DNA from: Treponema sp. OMZ 790
GTDB taxonomy: Bacteria > Spirochaetota > Spirochaetia > Treponematales > Treponemataceae
Direction of reading: 5' to 3'
NCBI RefSeq assembly: GCF_024181285.1
Contig: NZ_CP051201.1
Location: 2,108,001-2,172,000, forward strand
DNA: 64,000 nucleotides
Under the pieces are notes generated by a model that searched no databases, was not told the origin of the DNA, and saw only the letters and a program-made list of their open reading frames with translations. The stretch's first letter is position 1. Every line of letters begins with the position of its first letter. The position numbers were made by a program, and so were the translations under genes. This document shows positions 24,125 through 33,283 of the stretch, in pieces.

Positions 24125-25141
24125 ATGCTTAAAGAAATTCGCGGAAAGAGCGCAAAGAACTTGCGCGGAAGAAGCTTTCTAAAACTGTTGGATTTTACTA
24201 CAGACGAAATCCGCTATTTACTCAACCTCTCAAAAAATTTTAAAGACATGAAAAGGGCAGGAATTCCTCACAGATATCTTGAAGGAAAAAACATTGTTCT
24301 TCTTTTTGAAAAGACCTCTACAAGAACACGCTGCTCTTTTGAAGTTGCAGGTTATGACTTAGGGATGGGCGTTACCTACCTTGATCCCAATTCTTCACAG
24401 ATGGGACACAAAGAATCTATCGAAGACACAGCCCGCGTTTTGGGAAGAATGTATGACGGTATCGAGTACAGAGGTTTCAGCCAGGAGCTTGTAGAAACCT
24501 TGGCAGAATATTCAGGCGTTCCCGTATGGAACGGATTAACCGACCTCTTCCATCCCACTCAAATGCTTGCAGACCTTCTTACAATCGAAGAAAATTTCGG
24601 ATATTTGAAGGGGCTTAAATTCACATACATGGGAGATGCCAGAAACAATGTAGCCAACTCCCTCATGATAGCCTGCGTAAAGATGGGAATGCACTTTACG
24701 GCATGTTCGCCCAAACACCTCTTCCCCACTGAAGACTTGGTAGCCGAAGCAAAGAAAATCGCTGCCGAAACAGGCGGAAGCGTAACCCTCACCGAAAACG
24801 TAAATGAGGGAACAAAGGGTGCCCATGTTCTTTATACCGACATTTGGGTATCTATGGGTGAACCCGACAGCGTATGGGAAGAGCGCATTAAGCTTTTAAA
24901 GCCCTATCAGGTAAACAAGGCCGCTATGGACAATGCAGACAAGGATGCAATCTTCTTACACTGCCTCCCCTCTTTCCACGACCTAAAGACAACAAAGGGT
25001 CAGGAGATTCACAAAAAATTCGGTCTTCCCGAAATGGAAGTAACAAACGAGGTTTTCGAATCTCATAAATCAGTTGTTTTTGACGAAGCCGAAAACCGCA
25101 TGCATACAATCAAGGCTGTTATGTATGCCACAATGTGCTAA
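24125..25141 (+). CDS. argF: Ornithine carbamoyltransferase
   Basis: A 338-residue enzyme that interconverts ornithine plus carbamoyl phosphate and citrulline. It has the carbamoyl-phosphate-binding motif [11 protein letters not shown] near residue 64, [10 protein letters not shown] near 142, the ornithine-binding [11 protein letters not shown], and [10 protein letters not shown] near 278 with the catalytic cysteine. Length and all motifs are intact. In treponemes this enzyme normally works in the arginine deiminase route (arcB role), making carbamoyl phosphate for ATP; no arcA or arcC is next to it, so the direction is inferred. AAGGAG precedes the ATG and a terminator follows. Confidence 0.95.
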   Translation: MLKEIRGKSAKNLRGRSFLKLLDFTTDEIRYLLNLSKNFKDMKRAGIPHRYLEGKNIVLLFEKTSTRTRCSFEVAGYDLGMGVTYLDPNSSQMGHKESIEDTARVLGRMYDGIEYRGFSQELVETLAEYSGVPVWNGLTDLFHPTQMLADLLTIEENFGYLKGLKFTYMGDARNNVANSLMIACVKMGMHFTACSPKHLFPTEDLVAEAKKIAAETGGSVTLTENVNEGTKGAHVLYTDIWVSMGEPDSVWEERIKLLKPYQVNKAAMDNADKDAIFLHCLPSFHDLKTTKGQEIHKKFGLPEMEVTNEVFESHKSVVFDEAENRMHTIKAVMYATMC

Positions 25142-25164
25142 TATTTTTTATATTTGCTAACCTG

Positions 25165-25206
25165 AGACTCTTTCTAAAAACTTTAGGAAGAGTCTTTAAT
25201 TTTTTG
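25165..25206 (+). terminator. Terminator after ornithine carbamoyltransferase
   Basis: AGACTCTT-n-CTAAA (25165-25178) pairs with TTTAG-n-AAGAGTCT (25182-25195), followed by a T-rich tail. It separates the gene from the phnC transporter genes. Confidence 0.75.
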
Positions 25207-25218
25207 GAGGTCAGCCTT

Positions 25219-26034
25219 GTGATTCTTGAACTTAAAAATATTTCAAAAACTTATCCTTCGGGACGAAGGGCCTTACAAAGCATTTCTTTTAAAATAGAAG
25301 AAGGGGAAATCCTTGCAATAATAGGCCTATCGGGAGCCGGAAAATCTACAATGCTTAGATGTATAAACCGCTTGGTCGAGCCGGATGAAGGAGAAGTTAT
25401 TTTTTTAGGAGAAAAAATAAACAGGCTTAAAGGGAAAAAATTAAGACAATACCGCTCAAAGATAGGAATGATTTTTCAAAATTATAATCTGGTCGAGCGT
25501 CTTAATGCCGTCGAAAATGTTTTGCACGGCTGCCTCGGCTCAATTCCTTCTTACCGCGGAGCCCTAGGCCTTTATACCGAAGAAGAAAAGGAAAGAGCCT
25601 TTGCCCTTTTAAAAACTGTGGGCATGGAAGACTTTGCCTTTCAAAGATGCAGCGAATTAAGCGGAGGTCAAAAACAAAGAATAGGCATTGCAAGAGCCTT
25701 AATGCAAAGCCCCAGCCTTTTATTATGCGATGAGCCCATAGCCTCCCTTGACCCGCAGTCGGCAGAAACGGTTTTAAATTATATCAAAGAATTCGCAGTA
25801 AACAAAAACATTGCCTGCCTTATAAGTTTACACCAAATGGAAGCAGCAAAAAAATATGCCGACAGAATCATCGCACTCAATAACGGAAAAATAGTTTTTG
25901 ACGGAAGGCCTGATTCTTTAAATGATGAAATCCTCCATAAGGAAATTTTTACACAGTCCTCTATTACAGATTCTTCTATTGAGAATTCTTATGTTACAAA
26001 TTCTTCTAAATGCAGCGGAGAAAAAACTTTATGA
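25219..26034 (+). CDS. phnC: Phosphonate-type ABC transporter ATPase (PhnC)
   Basis: The 271-residue ATPase has Walker A GLSGAGKST, signature LSGGQKQRIGIARAL, Walker B LLLCDEPIASLDP and a switch histidine in LISLHQME. KFNAxxNYN-like elements such as MIFQNYNLVERLNAVENVLHG are typical of the PhnC branch. GTG at 25219 is the chosen start, with GGAGG eight bases upstream; the frame extends upstream to 25135 but overlaps the previous gene. Its stop overlaps the start of the first permease (ATGA), so translation is coupled. It should power uptake of phosphonate or another phosphorus-containing solute. Confidence 0.88.
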   Translation: MILELKNISKTYPSGRRALQSISFKIEEGEILAIIGLSGAGKSTMLRCINRLVEPDEGEVIFLGEKINRLKGKKLRQYRSKIGMIFQNYNLVERLNAVENVLHGCLGSIPSYRGALGLYTEEEKERAFALLKTVGMEDFAFQRCSELSGGQKQRIGIARALMQSPSLLLCDEPIASLDPQSAETVLNYIKEFAVNKNIACLISLHQMEAAKKYADRIIALNNGKIVFDGRPDSLNDEILHKEIFTQSSITDSSIENSYVTNSSKCSGEKTL

Positions 26035-26900
26035 AGTTCGATTTAAAAATTCACGCAGAGGAAAAAAGGCATAGAGGGTATTATCATAAAAAAACGGCCT
26101 CATACTCTTGGGAAAAAAAGCAAATCTTTTTTGCAAGAAAAAAACTAAAAGCAATTTTAATTCTTTTAAGCCTTATTTTAATTTATTACTTTGCGGCAAA
26201 TATAACGGGCTTTAAAGACCTTAAAGCAGTTTTTAAATTTCCCTTTGCAATAGCCTGGCTTATAAAAAACTTTATACCCGACAATGAAAGTTTAAAACAT
26301 ATTCCGATTATAATAAAAACTTTAGGCGAAACCTGTGTAATAGCGGCCTCGGCAACTACCGCAGCGGCTTTTTTTGCCCTTATCTTAGCCCTCCTCGGCT
26401 CTCAAACCACAGGAATAAATAAGCCCTTTAAAATAATCCTTACCCTTATAGCTTCGTTTTTAAGAAACATTCCGCTGGTAGCATGGGCAATGCTTTTATT
26501 GTTTTCGTTTAAACAAAATAATTTTACCGGTTTTTTAGCCCTCTTTATAATTACCTTGGGTCATCTGGTAAGGGCTTTTAAAGAGATGATAGAAGAAACG
26601 AGCGAAGAATCTTTTACGGCTTTACGGGCTGCGGGCGTTCCGTATTTTCCGGCTCTCTTTAATGCCGTATTCCCAAGCATAGCACCCGGCCTTGTTTCGT
26701 GGCTCTTATATACGATCGAAACAAATGTGAGGGACTCGGCCCTCATAGGAATTTTAACCGGAACGGGAATCGGTTTTTTATTCAATCTTTATTTTAAAAG
26801 TTTCAGGTATAACAGCGCAGGCCTTATTATTTTATACCTTGTAATCATAGTTTTACTTATCGATATTCTTTCAAATAAAATAAGGCGGATTCTTTTATGA
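26031..26900 (+). CDS. phnE: Phosphonate-type ABC permease (first PhnE)
   Basis: A 289-residue inner-membrane permease with six hydrophobic segments. The family coupling loop is visible as EEETSEESFTALRAAGVPYF-like sequence (TSEESFTALRAAGVPYF). The start is the ATG at 26031, overlapping the phnC stop by four bases with GGAG upstream. It overlaps the second permease by four bases. The N-terminal 40 residues are basic and cytoplasmic. Confidence 0.86.
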   Translation: MKFDLKIHAEEKRHRGYYHKKTASYSWEKKQIFFARKKLKAILILLSLILIYYFAANITGFKDLKAVFKFPFAIAWLIKNFIPDNESLKHIPIIIKTLGETCVIAASATTAAAFFALILALLGSQTTGINKPFKIILTLIASFLRNIPLVAWAMLLLFSFKQNNFTGFLALFIITLGHLVRAFKEMIEETSEESFTALRAAGVPYFPALFNAVFPSIAPGLVSWLLYTIETNVRDSALIGILTGTGIGFLFNLYFKSFRYNSAGLIILYLVIIVLLIDILSNKIRRILL

Positions 26901-27721
26901 TTGAGCAAGCAAACAAAATTAAAAAAATAAAAATAAGAAGATTCTCAAAGCAAAGAGTATTAATTTTATTTGTTCTTGTTTTTTTATCCGGCCTTACAAT
27001 TATAAGTTTATTTCAAATGGAAAAGCCCGACTACGGAATTCAAAAAGCTTTTTTACAATTTACGGAATACTCAAAGGATTTATTTTTTTTCCCAAAGCTC
27101 TCGCAAAAATATTCTTATGCGGAAATATTTTTTTCTCTTTTGGTAAGTTTAAGCCTTGCCCTTTTAACTACCGTGTTCGGAGTGGTGCTTGCTTTCTTTT
27201 TAGGAATCGCTGCATCGGAAAATCTTTCAAACAAGTGTCTTGTAAAAATCATAAGAACGGCAATGTCCCTTATCCGCTCAGTGCCGACAATTATTTGGGT
27301 TTTAATATTTTCGGTAACCGCAAACATCGGAGCGGAAGCCGCCGTCCTCGGTATGAGCTTTCACAGCACAGCCTACCTTGTAAAAGGCTTTTCGGAAAGC
27401 TTTGACGGCATAGACAAAAAAACGATTGAGGCCTTAAAAGCCTGCGGGGCAAGCTACATCGAAATTATAAGTCAGGCAGTTCTCCCGACTTCGATAAACA
27501 ATTTAATCTCGTGGAGCTTCTTTAGATTTGAAATTAACTTCGGAAATGCGGTTGCTGTAGGAGCTGCTGCAGGGGCCGGCGGAATAGGTTACGAGCTTTT
27601 TATGGCAGGCTCTTTAAACTTTAATATGAGTGAAGTCGGCTTTATATCCTATCTTATTTTCGGAACGGCTATTATTTTGGAAATATCTTCGACAAGGATA
27701 AGAAACAGGATTAGACATTAG
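26897..27721 (+). CDS. phnE: Phosphonate-type ABC permease (second PhnE)
   Basis: A 274-residue permease paired with the preceding one. The coupling loop is KKTIEALKACGASYIEIISQ, and several membrane segments flank it (LLTTVFGVVLAFFLGIAA, VPTIIWVLIFSVTANIG). Two different PhnE subunits beside one PhnC is a known arrangement. No PhnD-type binding protein is encoded in this cluster, unlike most phn transporter operons. A nested hairpin terminator follows. Confidence 0.86.
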   Translation: MIEQANKIKKIKIRRFSKQRVLILFVLVFLSGLTIISLFQMEKPDYGIQKAFLQFTEYSKDLFFFPKLSQKYSYAEIFFSLLVSLSLALLTTVFGVVLAFFLGIAASENLSNKCLVKIIRTAMSLIRSVPTIIWVLIFSVTANIGAEAAVLGMSFHSTAYLVKGFSESFDGIDKKTIEALKACGASYIEIISQAVLPTSINNLISWSFFRFEINFGNAVAVGAAAGAGGIGYELFMAGSLNFNMSEVGFISYLIFGTAIILEISSTRIRNRIRH

Positions 27722-27729
27722 GCCTTTGA

Positions 27730-27795
27730 GTTTAACGGGGCAGGAAAAATCAAAAGAGTTTTTTTCTCCTGCCACGCTAAACATTCCGTTAAAAC
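27730..27795. terminator. Nested hairpin between convergent phnE and pepT
   Basis: GGCAGGA (27739-27745) pairs with TCCTGCC (27767-27773), and outer arms GTTTAACGG and CCGTTAAAAC extend it. A- and T-runs on both sides suit termination in both directions. Confidence 0.7.
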
Positions 27796-27810
27796 TTTTA
27801 AGCAAAAGAA

Positions 27811-29016
27811 CTACTTGGCGTTATTTTCGACAATTTTTACAACAAGCTCAATTCCCTTTTCGATTGATTTTGTGGGAATGAGCTCGAAGCGGCCGTGAAA
27901 ATTATAACCGCCTGCAAAAAGGTTAGGACAAGGAAGCCCCATAAAAGAAAGGCGGGCTCCGTCAGTCCCTCCCCTGACCGGAACTATATGGGGTTCAATA
28001 CCGACATCAGTCATAGATTTTTTTGCAAGCTCAATTATTTCCATGTGCGGCTCGATTCTTTCTTTCATATTGTAATAGGAATCTTTTATTTCCATCTTGA
28101 TTATGTTGCCGTATTTTTTATTTAAAAAATCTACAGCAGCCTTCATAAGTTCTTTTTTGTGAAGGAAGCTTTCCATAAAGTGATCGCGGATAATGTAAGA
28201 CATCTTTGTAAAATCAACGCTCCCTTCAATAGAAGTTAAATGAATAAAGCCTTCATAGCCTTCGGTGTATTCCGGCTTTTGTTCTTCGGGAAGCATGTTC
28301 TCCAATTCTCTTGCCGCAGAAAGAGAATTAACCATCATATTCTTTGCAGAACCCGGGTGCACATTCTTTCCTTGAATTTCTATCTTAACGCTTGCAGCAT
28401 TAAAGTTTTCGTATTCGAGTTCACCCAAGGGGCCGCCGTCTACAGTATAGGCAAAGTCCGCTCCGAATTTTTTTACATCAAAAAGATCGGCTCCTCTTCC
28501 GATTTCTTCATCGGGAGTAAAACCGATTTTTATTTCGCCGTGTTTAATTTCGGGATGAGCCAAAAGATATTCTATAGCGCCCATGATGATTGTAATACCG
28601 GCCTTATCGTCTGCACCCAAGAGGGTTGTTCCGTCGGTTGTAATAATCTCCTGACCTTCAAGCTCTTTTAAGAAGGGAAAATCTTTGACGGTCATGGTGT
28701 ACTCATCGTTCAGTTTAATATCCCCGCCCTTGTACACAAAAACTTTCGGATTTACGCACTTGCCGTCCAAATCGGGAGCCGTGTCCATGTGGGCTATAAA
28801 ACCGATTGCGGGAACCTTTTTATCGGTGTTTGCAGGAATCGCCGAATAAACATAACCGTGCTCATCCTGCTCAGCCTTTAAGCCCATCTCGGTCAATTCT
28901 TTTACAAGATATTTTCCAAGTTCAAGCTGCCCGGGAGTACTGGGACAACATTCATTTTCTTCATTGGACTTAGTGTCCATCGAAATGTATTTTTGAAATC
29001 TTTTAAGATAATCCAT
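27811..29016 (-). CDS. pepT: Peptidase T (tripeptide aminopeptidase)
   Basis: The 401-residue cytoplasmic M20 metallopeptidase removes the N-terminal residue from tripeptides. Metal and catalytic motifs are present: GFIAHMDTAPD near residue 76, TTLLGADDKAGITI with the bridging Asp, FTPDEEIGRGAD with the catalytic Glu pair, and PVRGGTDGARLSFMGLPCPN near the C-terminus. The dimerisation domain sits between. The N-terminal YLKRFQKYISMDTKSN is typical of PepT. GGAGA precedes the ATG. It would help use host-derived peptides. Confidence 0.96.
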   Translation of the reverse strand: MDYLKRFQKYISMDTKSNEENECCPSTPGQLELGKYLVKELTEMGLKAEQDEHGYVYSAIPANTDKKVPAIGFIAHMDTAPDLDGKCVNPKVFVYKGGDIKLNDEYTMTVKDFPFLKELEGQEIITTDGTTLLGADDKAGITIIMGAIEYLLAHPEIKHGEIKIGFTPDEEIGRGADLFDVKKFGADFAYTVDGGPLGELEYENFNAASVKIEIQGKNVHPGSAKNMMVNSLSAARELENMLPEEQKPEYTEGYEGFIHLTSIEGSVDFTKMSYIIRDHFMESFLHKKELMKAAVDFLNKKYGNIIKMEIKDSYYNMKERIEPHMEIIELAKKSMTDVGIEPHIVPVRGGTDGARLSFMGLPCPNLFAGGYNFHGRFELIPTKSIEKGIELVVKIVENNAK

Positions 29017-29205
29017 AATGTCTCCTATAAAAATGTTGTAGTTTACGATGAACAGCCTAGCACTTTTAAGGGCTTGTGTAAAGTAGGGAGAAGTAGAACA
29101 ATGTATATGTCTTGGAGAATTCTAAGGTAAATATAAAATACGCAAAATGTAAGCTATAGCTTAAAATTTATTTTTATTGTATACTAATAAGTGGAGTGTT
29201 AAATT

Positions 29206-30147
29206 ATGCAAAAAAGTTATTACGCTTTTTTAAACCATACTAATTCTGATATCGTAAAAAAAGATAATCCGTATCCGCATTTTAAAACCTATGCATTTTC
29301 TTCCGAAATAGGAAAAGGCTATTCTGCTATTTATGATGTAAGCTCTTATGCACATATTTGTATTGCCGATCATATTTACTATGAGGATTTTAAATATACG
29401 GTACCATCGGATGAAGGTATTTATCTTCAACAATATGATTCTATTGCTTCCGACAAAAAATATCCTGCAGGAAGGGTATATGCCGGAATGCAATACATTC
29501 AACATTACACTAATGTTAAAACGGTTCAGTATGTTATAAAAAAGGAAACCCCTGCATCTATTATCGGGCTTCAATTAAAACCCGAATATTACGGTGCATA
29601 TTTAAAAAACACCTTCGGCATTACTGAAGAAAATTTTTGTACAAAAATTTCTCTCTTGCCGAAAGAAAACTATATCCCTGAAATTTCTTTTATATTGAAT
29701 CAGATACGGAAATTTTCAGGAACCGAAGCGAGTGCAAAACTTTTTTTTAAAAGCAAAATTGACGAAATTGCCGCCCTTCTTTTACGAAGAACCGAAAACA
29801 TACAAAAAGCGGAACACTCCGTTTTTTCAGCCGACCATGCAGCTATTATGCAAACGATTGAGTTCATAAATAAAAACTTACACAAAAGACTTCCGCTTGA
29901 AACGCTTGCAAAAATGTCGTGTATGAGTCCTTCAAAATTTAAATATGTTTTTAAAGCCGTTACCGGTTTCTCGCTTACCGATTATCTTGTTAATAAAAAG
30001 ATGGAAAAAGCCTGCTCCCTGCTTTTAAATACTAATATGTATGTTGCAAACATCGCCCAAAGTCTCGGCTACCGCAGCACCGGATATTTTTCCGCCTGCT
30101 TTGAAAAGTACACAGGCATGCTTCCGAATGAATATAGGATGAGGTGA
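29206..30147 (+). CDS. AraC-family transcriptional regulator
   Basis: A 313-residue regulator with an N-terminal effector-type region that I cannot match to a named domain. The C-terminal AraC DNA-binding domain holds two helix-turn-helices: LPLETLAKMSCMSPSKFKYV and MYVANIAQSLGYRSTGYFSA, then FEKYTGMLPNEYR. It is convergent with the defence operon and has no obvious operon partner, so the target genes are unknown. GGAG precedes the ATG. Confidence 0.87.
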   Translation: MQKSYYAFLNHTNSDIVKKDNPYPHFKTYAFSSEIGKGYSAIYDVSSYAHICIADHIYYEDFKYTVPSDEGIYLQQYDSIASDKKYPAGRVYAGMQYIQHYTNVKTVQYVIKKETPASIIGLQLKPEYYGAYLKNTFGITEENFCTKISLLPKENYIPEISFILNQIRKFSGTEASAKLFFKSKIDEIAALLLRRTENIQKAEHSVFSADHAAIMQTIEFINKNLHKRLPLETLAKMSCMSPSKFKYVFKAVTGFSLTDYLVNKKMEKACSLLLNTNMYVANIAQSLGYRSTGYFSACFEKYTGMLPNEYRMR

Positions 30148-30151
30148 AAGG

Positions 30152-31189
30152 TTAATTTTCTTCGGTGTAATACAGTTTGTAGAACTTACCTTTTTTGTCT
30201 GTTCCTTGTTCAATGTTTTGAGTGTTGCCATCGATAACGATTTTTATTTTTTTATCCAGTTGAATAACCCGCCTGAATGACCGTTGTTGTTTTTTTCGCG
30301 CTGCTTCGGAAACAGGAAAGTTATCATCTATTGAAATGCCTGTTTCATCTTCATAGCGTTGCCTATACTGCCTGAATTTTTCGATGGTCTCTGGTTCAGT
30401 CATAACTTCATCGGTAAAGTCGTCAATATCAAATTCATCTTTATCCTTAAAAAAATCCAAAGATTTATTTAAAATATCGATTTGATCGGTTTTTGAAAAC
30501 TTACCTTCTTTTGGCAACTCTTGTGTAACGAAGTTTTTTGCTAAGGTTATAAAATTCTGAGTATTGGTATACTCATTTTTTCGGAGACGGACATGAAGGA
30601 AGTCTTCAAGCCAATAACGAGCTTCAACGCTTTTTCCAACATTATCTACTATAGCAACTACATAACCATTTTTTTGTTCTTTGTTAAAAATGAGACAACC
30701 CTTATCCAGTTTTTTAATATTGATACCCTTTTCGCTTCGTAAGTTAAAATTACCGTTTTCCTGCAAAACTTTTAAAAAGGTGTCTTTATTTTCAGATTTA
30801 AATAAACCTACTGCATCGAGTTTTTCGCCGTCTAAAATACAGTCCTTGAAATAGACAATATAAAATTCTCCACCCTTAATTTTAGGGTGAGTACTTTGTT
30901 CGTAGAGGTGGCGAGCCAAATTTTTGGATTGTTCGTAAAGTTCTTCCTGATTATCAAAAATTTTTGAAACATAAGTATATACTTCATTCAAAGCTAAATC
31001 ACTTTCATGGTAAAACTGATAAAATTCCTCAGAAGTGAAAGGGGTGAGGAAGTAGGATATTAAATTCTGTTCTAACTTATGGTCAATTACGATGGTGTTT
31101 TTTGACAATGAAATACCTTCATTAGCAATTTTGTTTCCTACAAAATGAAGAGAATTTGTCGATATATATGCATCTAAATATGTTATCAC
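30152..31189 (-). CDS. NdpA/YejK-type nucleoid-associated protein
   Basis: The 345-residue protein resembles the 37-kDa nucleoid-associated family (NdpA/YejK): an N-terminal domain, a middle with HLYEQSTHPKIKGGEFYIVY and DKDTFLKV-like segments, and a basic C-terminus (RKKQQRSFRRVIQLDKKIKI). Such proteins bind the nucleoid in E. coli and related forms occur in accessory regions. It is the last gene of a four-gene run behind a restriction enzyme and a GapS4a/b-like pair; its ATG is two bases after the previous stop. Its role in that operon is not known; DNA sensing or self-protection are possibilities. Confidence 0.65.
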   Translation of the reverse strand: MITYLDAYISTNSLHFVGNKIANEGISLSKNTIVIDHKLEQNLISYFLTPFTSEEFYQFYHESDLALNEVYTYVSKIFDNQEELYEQSKNLARHLYEQSTHPKIKGGEFYIVYFKDCILDGEKLDAVGLFKSENKDTFLKVLQENGNFNLRSEKGINIKKLDKGCLIFNKEQKNGYVVAIVDNVGKSVEARYWLEDFLHVRLRKNEYTNTQNFITLAKNFVTQELPKEGKFSKTDQIDILNKSLDFFKDKDEFDIDDFTDEVMTEPETIEKFRQYRQRYEDETGISIDDNFPVSEAARKKQQRSFRRVIQLDKKIKIVIDGNTQNIEQGTDKKGKFYKLYYTEEN

Positions 31190-31191
31190 AA

Positions 31192-32313
31192 TTATTTTTC
31201 CTTTATATCTTCTAAGAATTTATTGTACACAACAGTCTTTTGTTTATCCATCTCAGATAATAATTGAGATTTTAATTTTTTCTTTGTCTTTACATCAACC
31301 CTTTTTTCGGTATTGAATTGTGATATATTTATTTCAAATTCTGCATTACCAATTTTCGAAGTAAAATCAGGAAATCCTAAATTCAAACTCATTTCTCCCT
31401 TTGAAGCTTTATAGGAATATGAAAATGTTGCCTCAACACTCCATAAAAGAATTGATTTATGATATTTTGGATCTTTCATAAAAAATTTCTTATCTAAATT
31501 ATCACCTGACAATAATATTTTTTTCATATTATCCATCCATTTGATTTCATCAGGTAGAGGCATATCTTCTTCAGGTTTAATGGATATATCTTTTATATTT
31601 TTACAAATAAAATAATCTGTATCTAATTGAGTTGTTAATCTATAGAAAAAAATAAATCTACTTTCATTGGTAAATTCTGAAAAAATAATCCTCTTTAACT
31701 TTTCATTTTCAGAAATAAGACCTTTTTGTTTGTATTTTTTGACTTGTGATTTTACAATTTGTTCTGCCAAATCTTTTGTTTCAGGTGATGTATAGGTTAT
31801 TCTGATATGCCCCTTGCCTTGTTCATTAATAATTTCTATTTTCCCCGGGAATTTATTTGTTTGCTCAAACCAAGATTTATTTCTATCATGTCTTATAAGC
31901 ATAAAGTCCGCAGTGAGATAATTTGGATTATCATTTATTCTTGTAAAATGTATAGGACGTTCAAGTTCACAAGTAGGCAAATATTTTCTTATAAAATCAT
32001 CTTCATTAACTGATAAAATATCCTGAATAAATATTGAGTCGCCCGAACCCCATGCTATTTCTCTTGATATAGTTTTTTCATTGTCTTCTTTTTCAGAAAA
32101 AGAATGCCGTACTTCTTCAAATTCTTTTGGAGATAATAATAAGGTCTGTAAAATAGGTACGGTGTATACTTTTTCTTGATTTAAAGCGAAAATGCCTCTT
32201 TCTTTTAATATTCTGTGTATATCTGCTTTTGATATTACATTCTGATTTGCATATCCGCGTAACATTTCTCCATAAGGGATAAATTTTTTTATATCTTTAT
32301 GTTGTATGTTCAT
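31192..32313 (-). CDS. GapS4b-like anti-phage defence protein
   Basis: A 373-residue protein with no signal or membrane segment. From memory of the GAPS4 two-gene defence system it resembles GapS4b: N-terminal KKFIPYGEMLRGYANQNVIS and RILKERGIFALNQEK, then a long mixed alpha/beta body. I cannot name catalytic residues. It begins two bases after the stop of the nuclease-like partner and ends two bases before the NdpA-like gene, so the three are clearly co-expressed. The assignment rests on order, partner and overall similarity. Confidence 0.55.
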   Translation of the reverse strand: MNIQHKDIKKFIPYGEMLRGYANQNVISKADIHRILKERGIFALNQEKVYTVPILQTLLLSPKEFEEVRHSFSEKEDNEKTISREIAWGSGDSIFIQDILSVNEDDFIRKYLPTCELERPIHFTRINDNPNYLTADFMLIRHDRNKSWFEQTNKFPGKIEIINEQGKGHIRITYTSPETKDLAEQIVKSQVKKYKQKGLISENEKLKRIIFSEFTNESRFIFFYRLTTQLDTDYFICKNIKDISIKPEEDMPLPDEIKWMDNMKKILLSGDNLDKKFFMKDPKYHKSILLWSVEATFSYSYKASKGEMSLNLGFPDFTSKIGNAEFEINISQFNTEKRVDVKTKKKLKSQLLSEMDKQKTVVYNKFLEDIKEK

Positions 32314-32315
32314 AA

Positions 32316-33242
32316 TTAAAAGCCTCCTAAAATATCTTTATAATTTTTTACTTTTACTGTATCAGTAAAAATTTTATCTTGAAATGATTGTTTTGCCTGA
32401 TTACTATCATTTTTATGTTTTAATTCATTATAATCAGGAAATGCAAGAATCACTTCTCCAACTAGATTTTTTGAAATATCCTTTGCTAAACCCATTAAGC
32501 GTATACATTCATCGGTTTCAAAGTTATCTATACTCGCTAAGAGTAGACAGGTTTCCTTATGATTGTCTTTATTTTCTAATTTTATTGGAATAATACTTGA
32601 ATTAAGGTATTCAACAGGAAGAAAAGTTCCAGTATCAGGTCTTTCTTGAGGATTCACATTCCGCCCTGTTGAAGGATACCAAAATGAGTATTTATATTTT
32701 GAATTACTTTTTACAAAACTCATTACAGTTAATATAAAACAAGCTCGCTTATTATCGATAATATAAATGATGTTATCTCTAATAACATCTAGTCTTGCTG
32801 TAGCAACTTTCGCAATTAGATCATCGGTGCTTGATTCATCATTATTTAACCAAAACAATACACCAACATTATTCACAGAAGTAAAGTTAAACCTTTGTAT
32901 GATATTTTCCTTTTGAGTAGAGTTATCAAAACAGTCGATAGTATATATTAAATCTTTCATAAAATCTTTAAATTTCGTTGTTGGACTATTTGGATATTTT
33001 TTTGTTTGAAATTTAGATGATATAATGATATTATTTAGTTGTCCATCAACAAGAGGACTCATGTATGAATATAAAAAATCTATTCCATGCGTTTTCGATG
33101 GCTTACCTTTTGTATTAGTATGTTCTTCATTTGAACACTTTATTTCAATACCTTTCTGTAAATCAGCCCATCCCACAACAGATAAAATTTTTTCTACCAG
33201 ATTCTCTCCATATTCTCCGATTTTCTTTGACCATTCTCCCAT
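32316..33242 (-). CDS. GapS4a-like PD-(D/E)XK nuclease
   Basis: A 308-residue protein beginning MGEWSKKIGEYGENLVEKIL, which resembles GapS4a, the nuclease subunit of the two-gene GAPS4 defence system. The PD-(D/E)XK-like core is HGIDFLYSY (Asp55) followed by NNIIISSKFQ (Lys77). AAGGAG precedes the ATG. It starts 41 bases after the end of the restriction-modification gene. In the described system both subunits are needed for defence; that is established for other bacteria, and inferred here. Confidence 0.6.
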   Translation of the reverse strand: MGEWSKKIGEYGENLVEKILSVVGWADLQKGIEIKCSNEEHTNTKGKPSKTHGIDFLYSYMSPLVDGQLNNIIISSKFQTKKYPNSPTTKFKDFMKDLIYTIDCFDNSTQKENIIQRFNFTSVNNVGVLFWLNNDESSTDDLIAKVATARLDVIRDNIIYIIDNKRACFILTVMSFVKSNSKYKYSFWYPSTGRNVNPQERPDTGTFLPVEYLNSSIIPIKLENKDNHKETCLLLASIDNFETDECIRLMGLAKDISKNLVGEVILAFPDYNELKHKNDSNQAKQSFQDKIFTDTVKVKNYKDILGGF

Positions 33243-33283
33243 GTTTTATATCTCCTTATATAATTTAAAATTATCTGATTATT

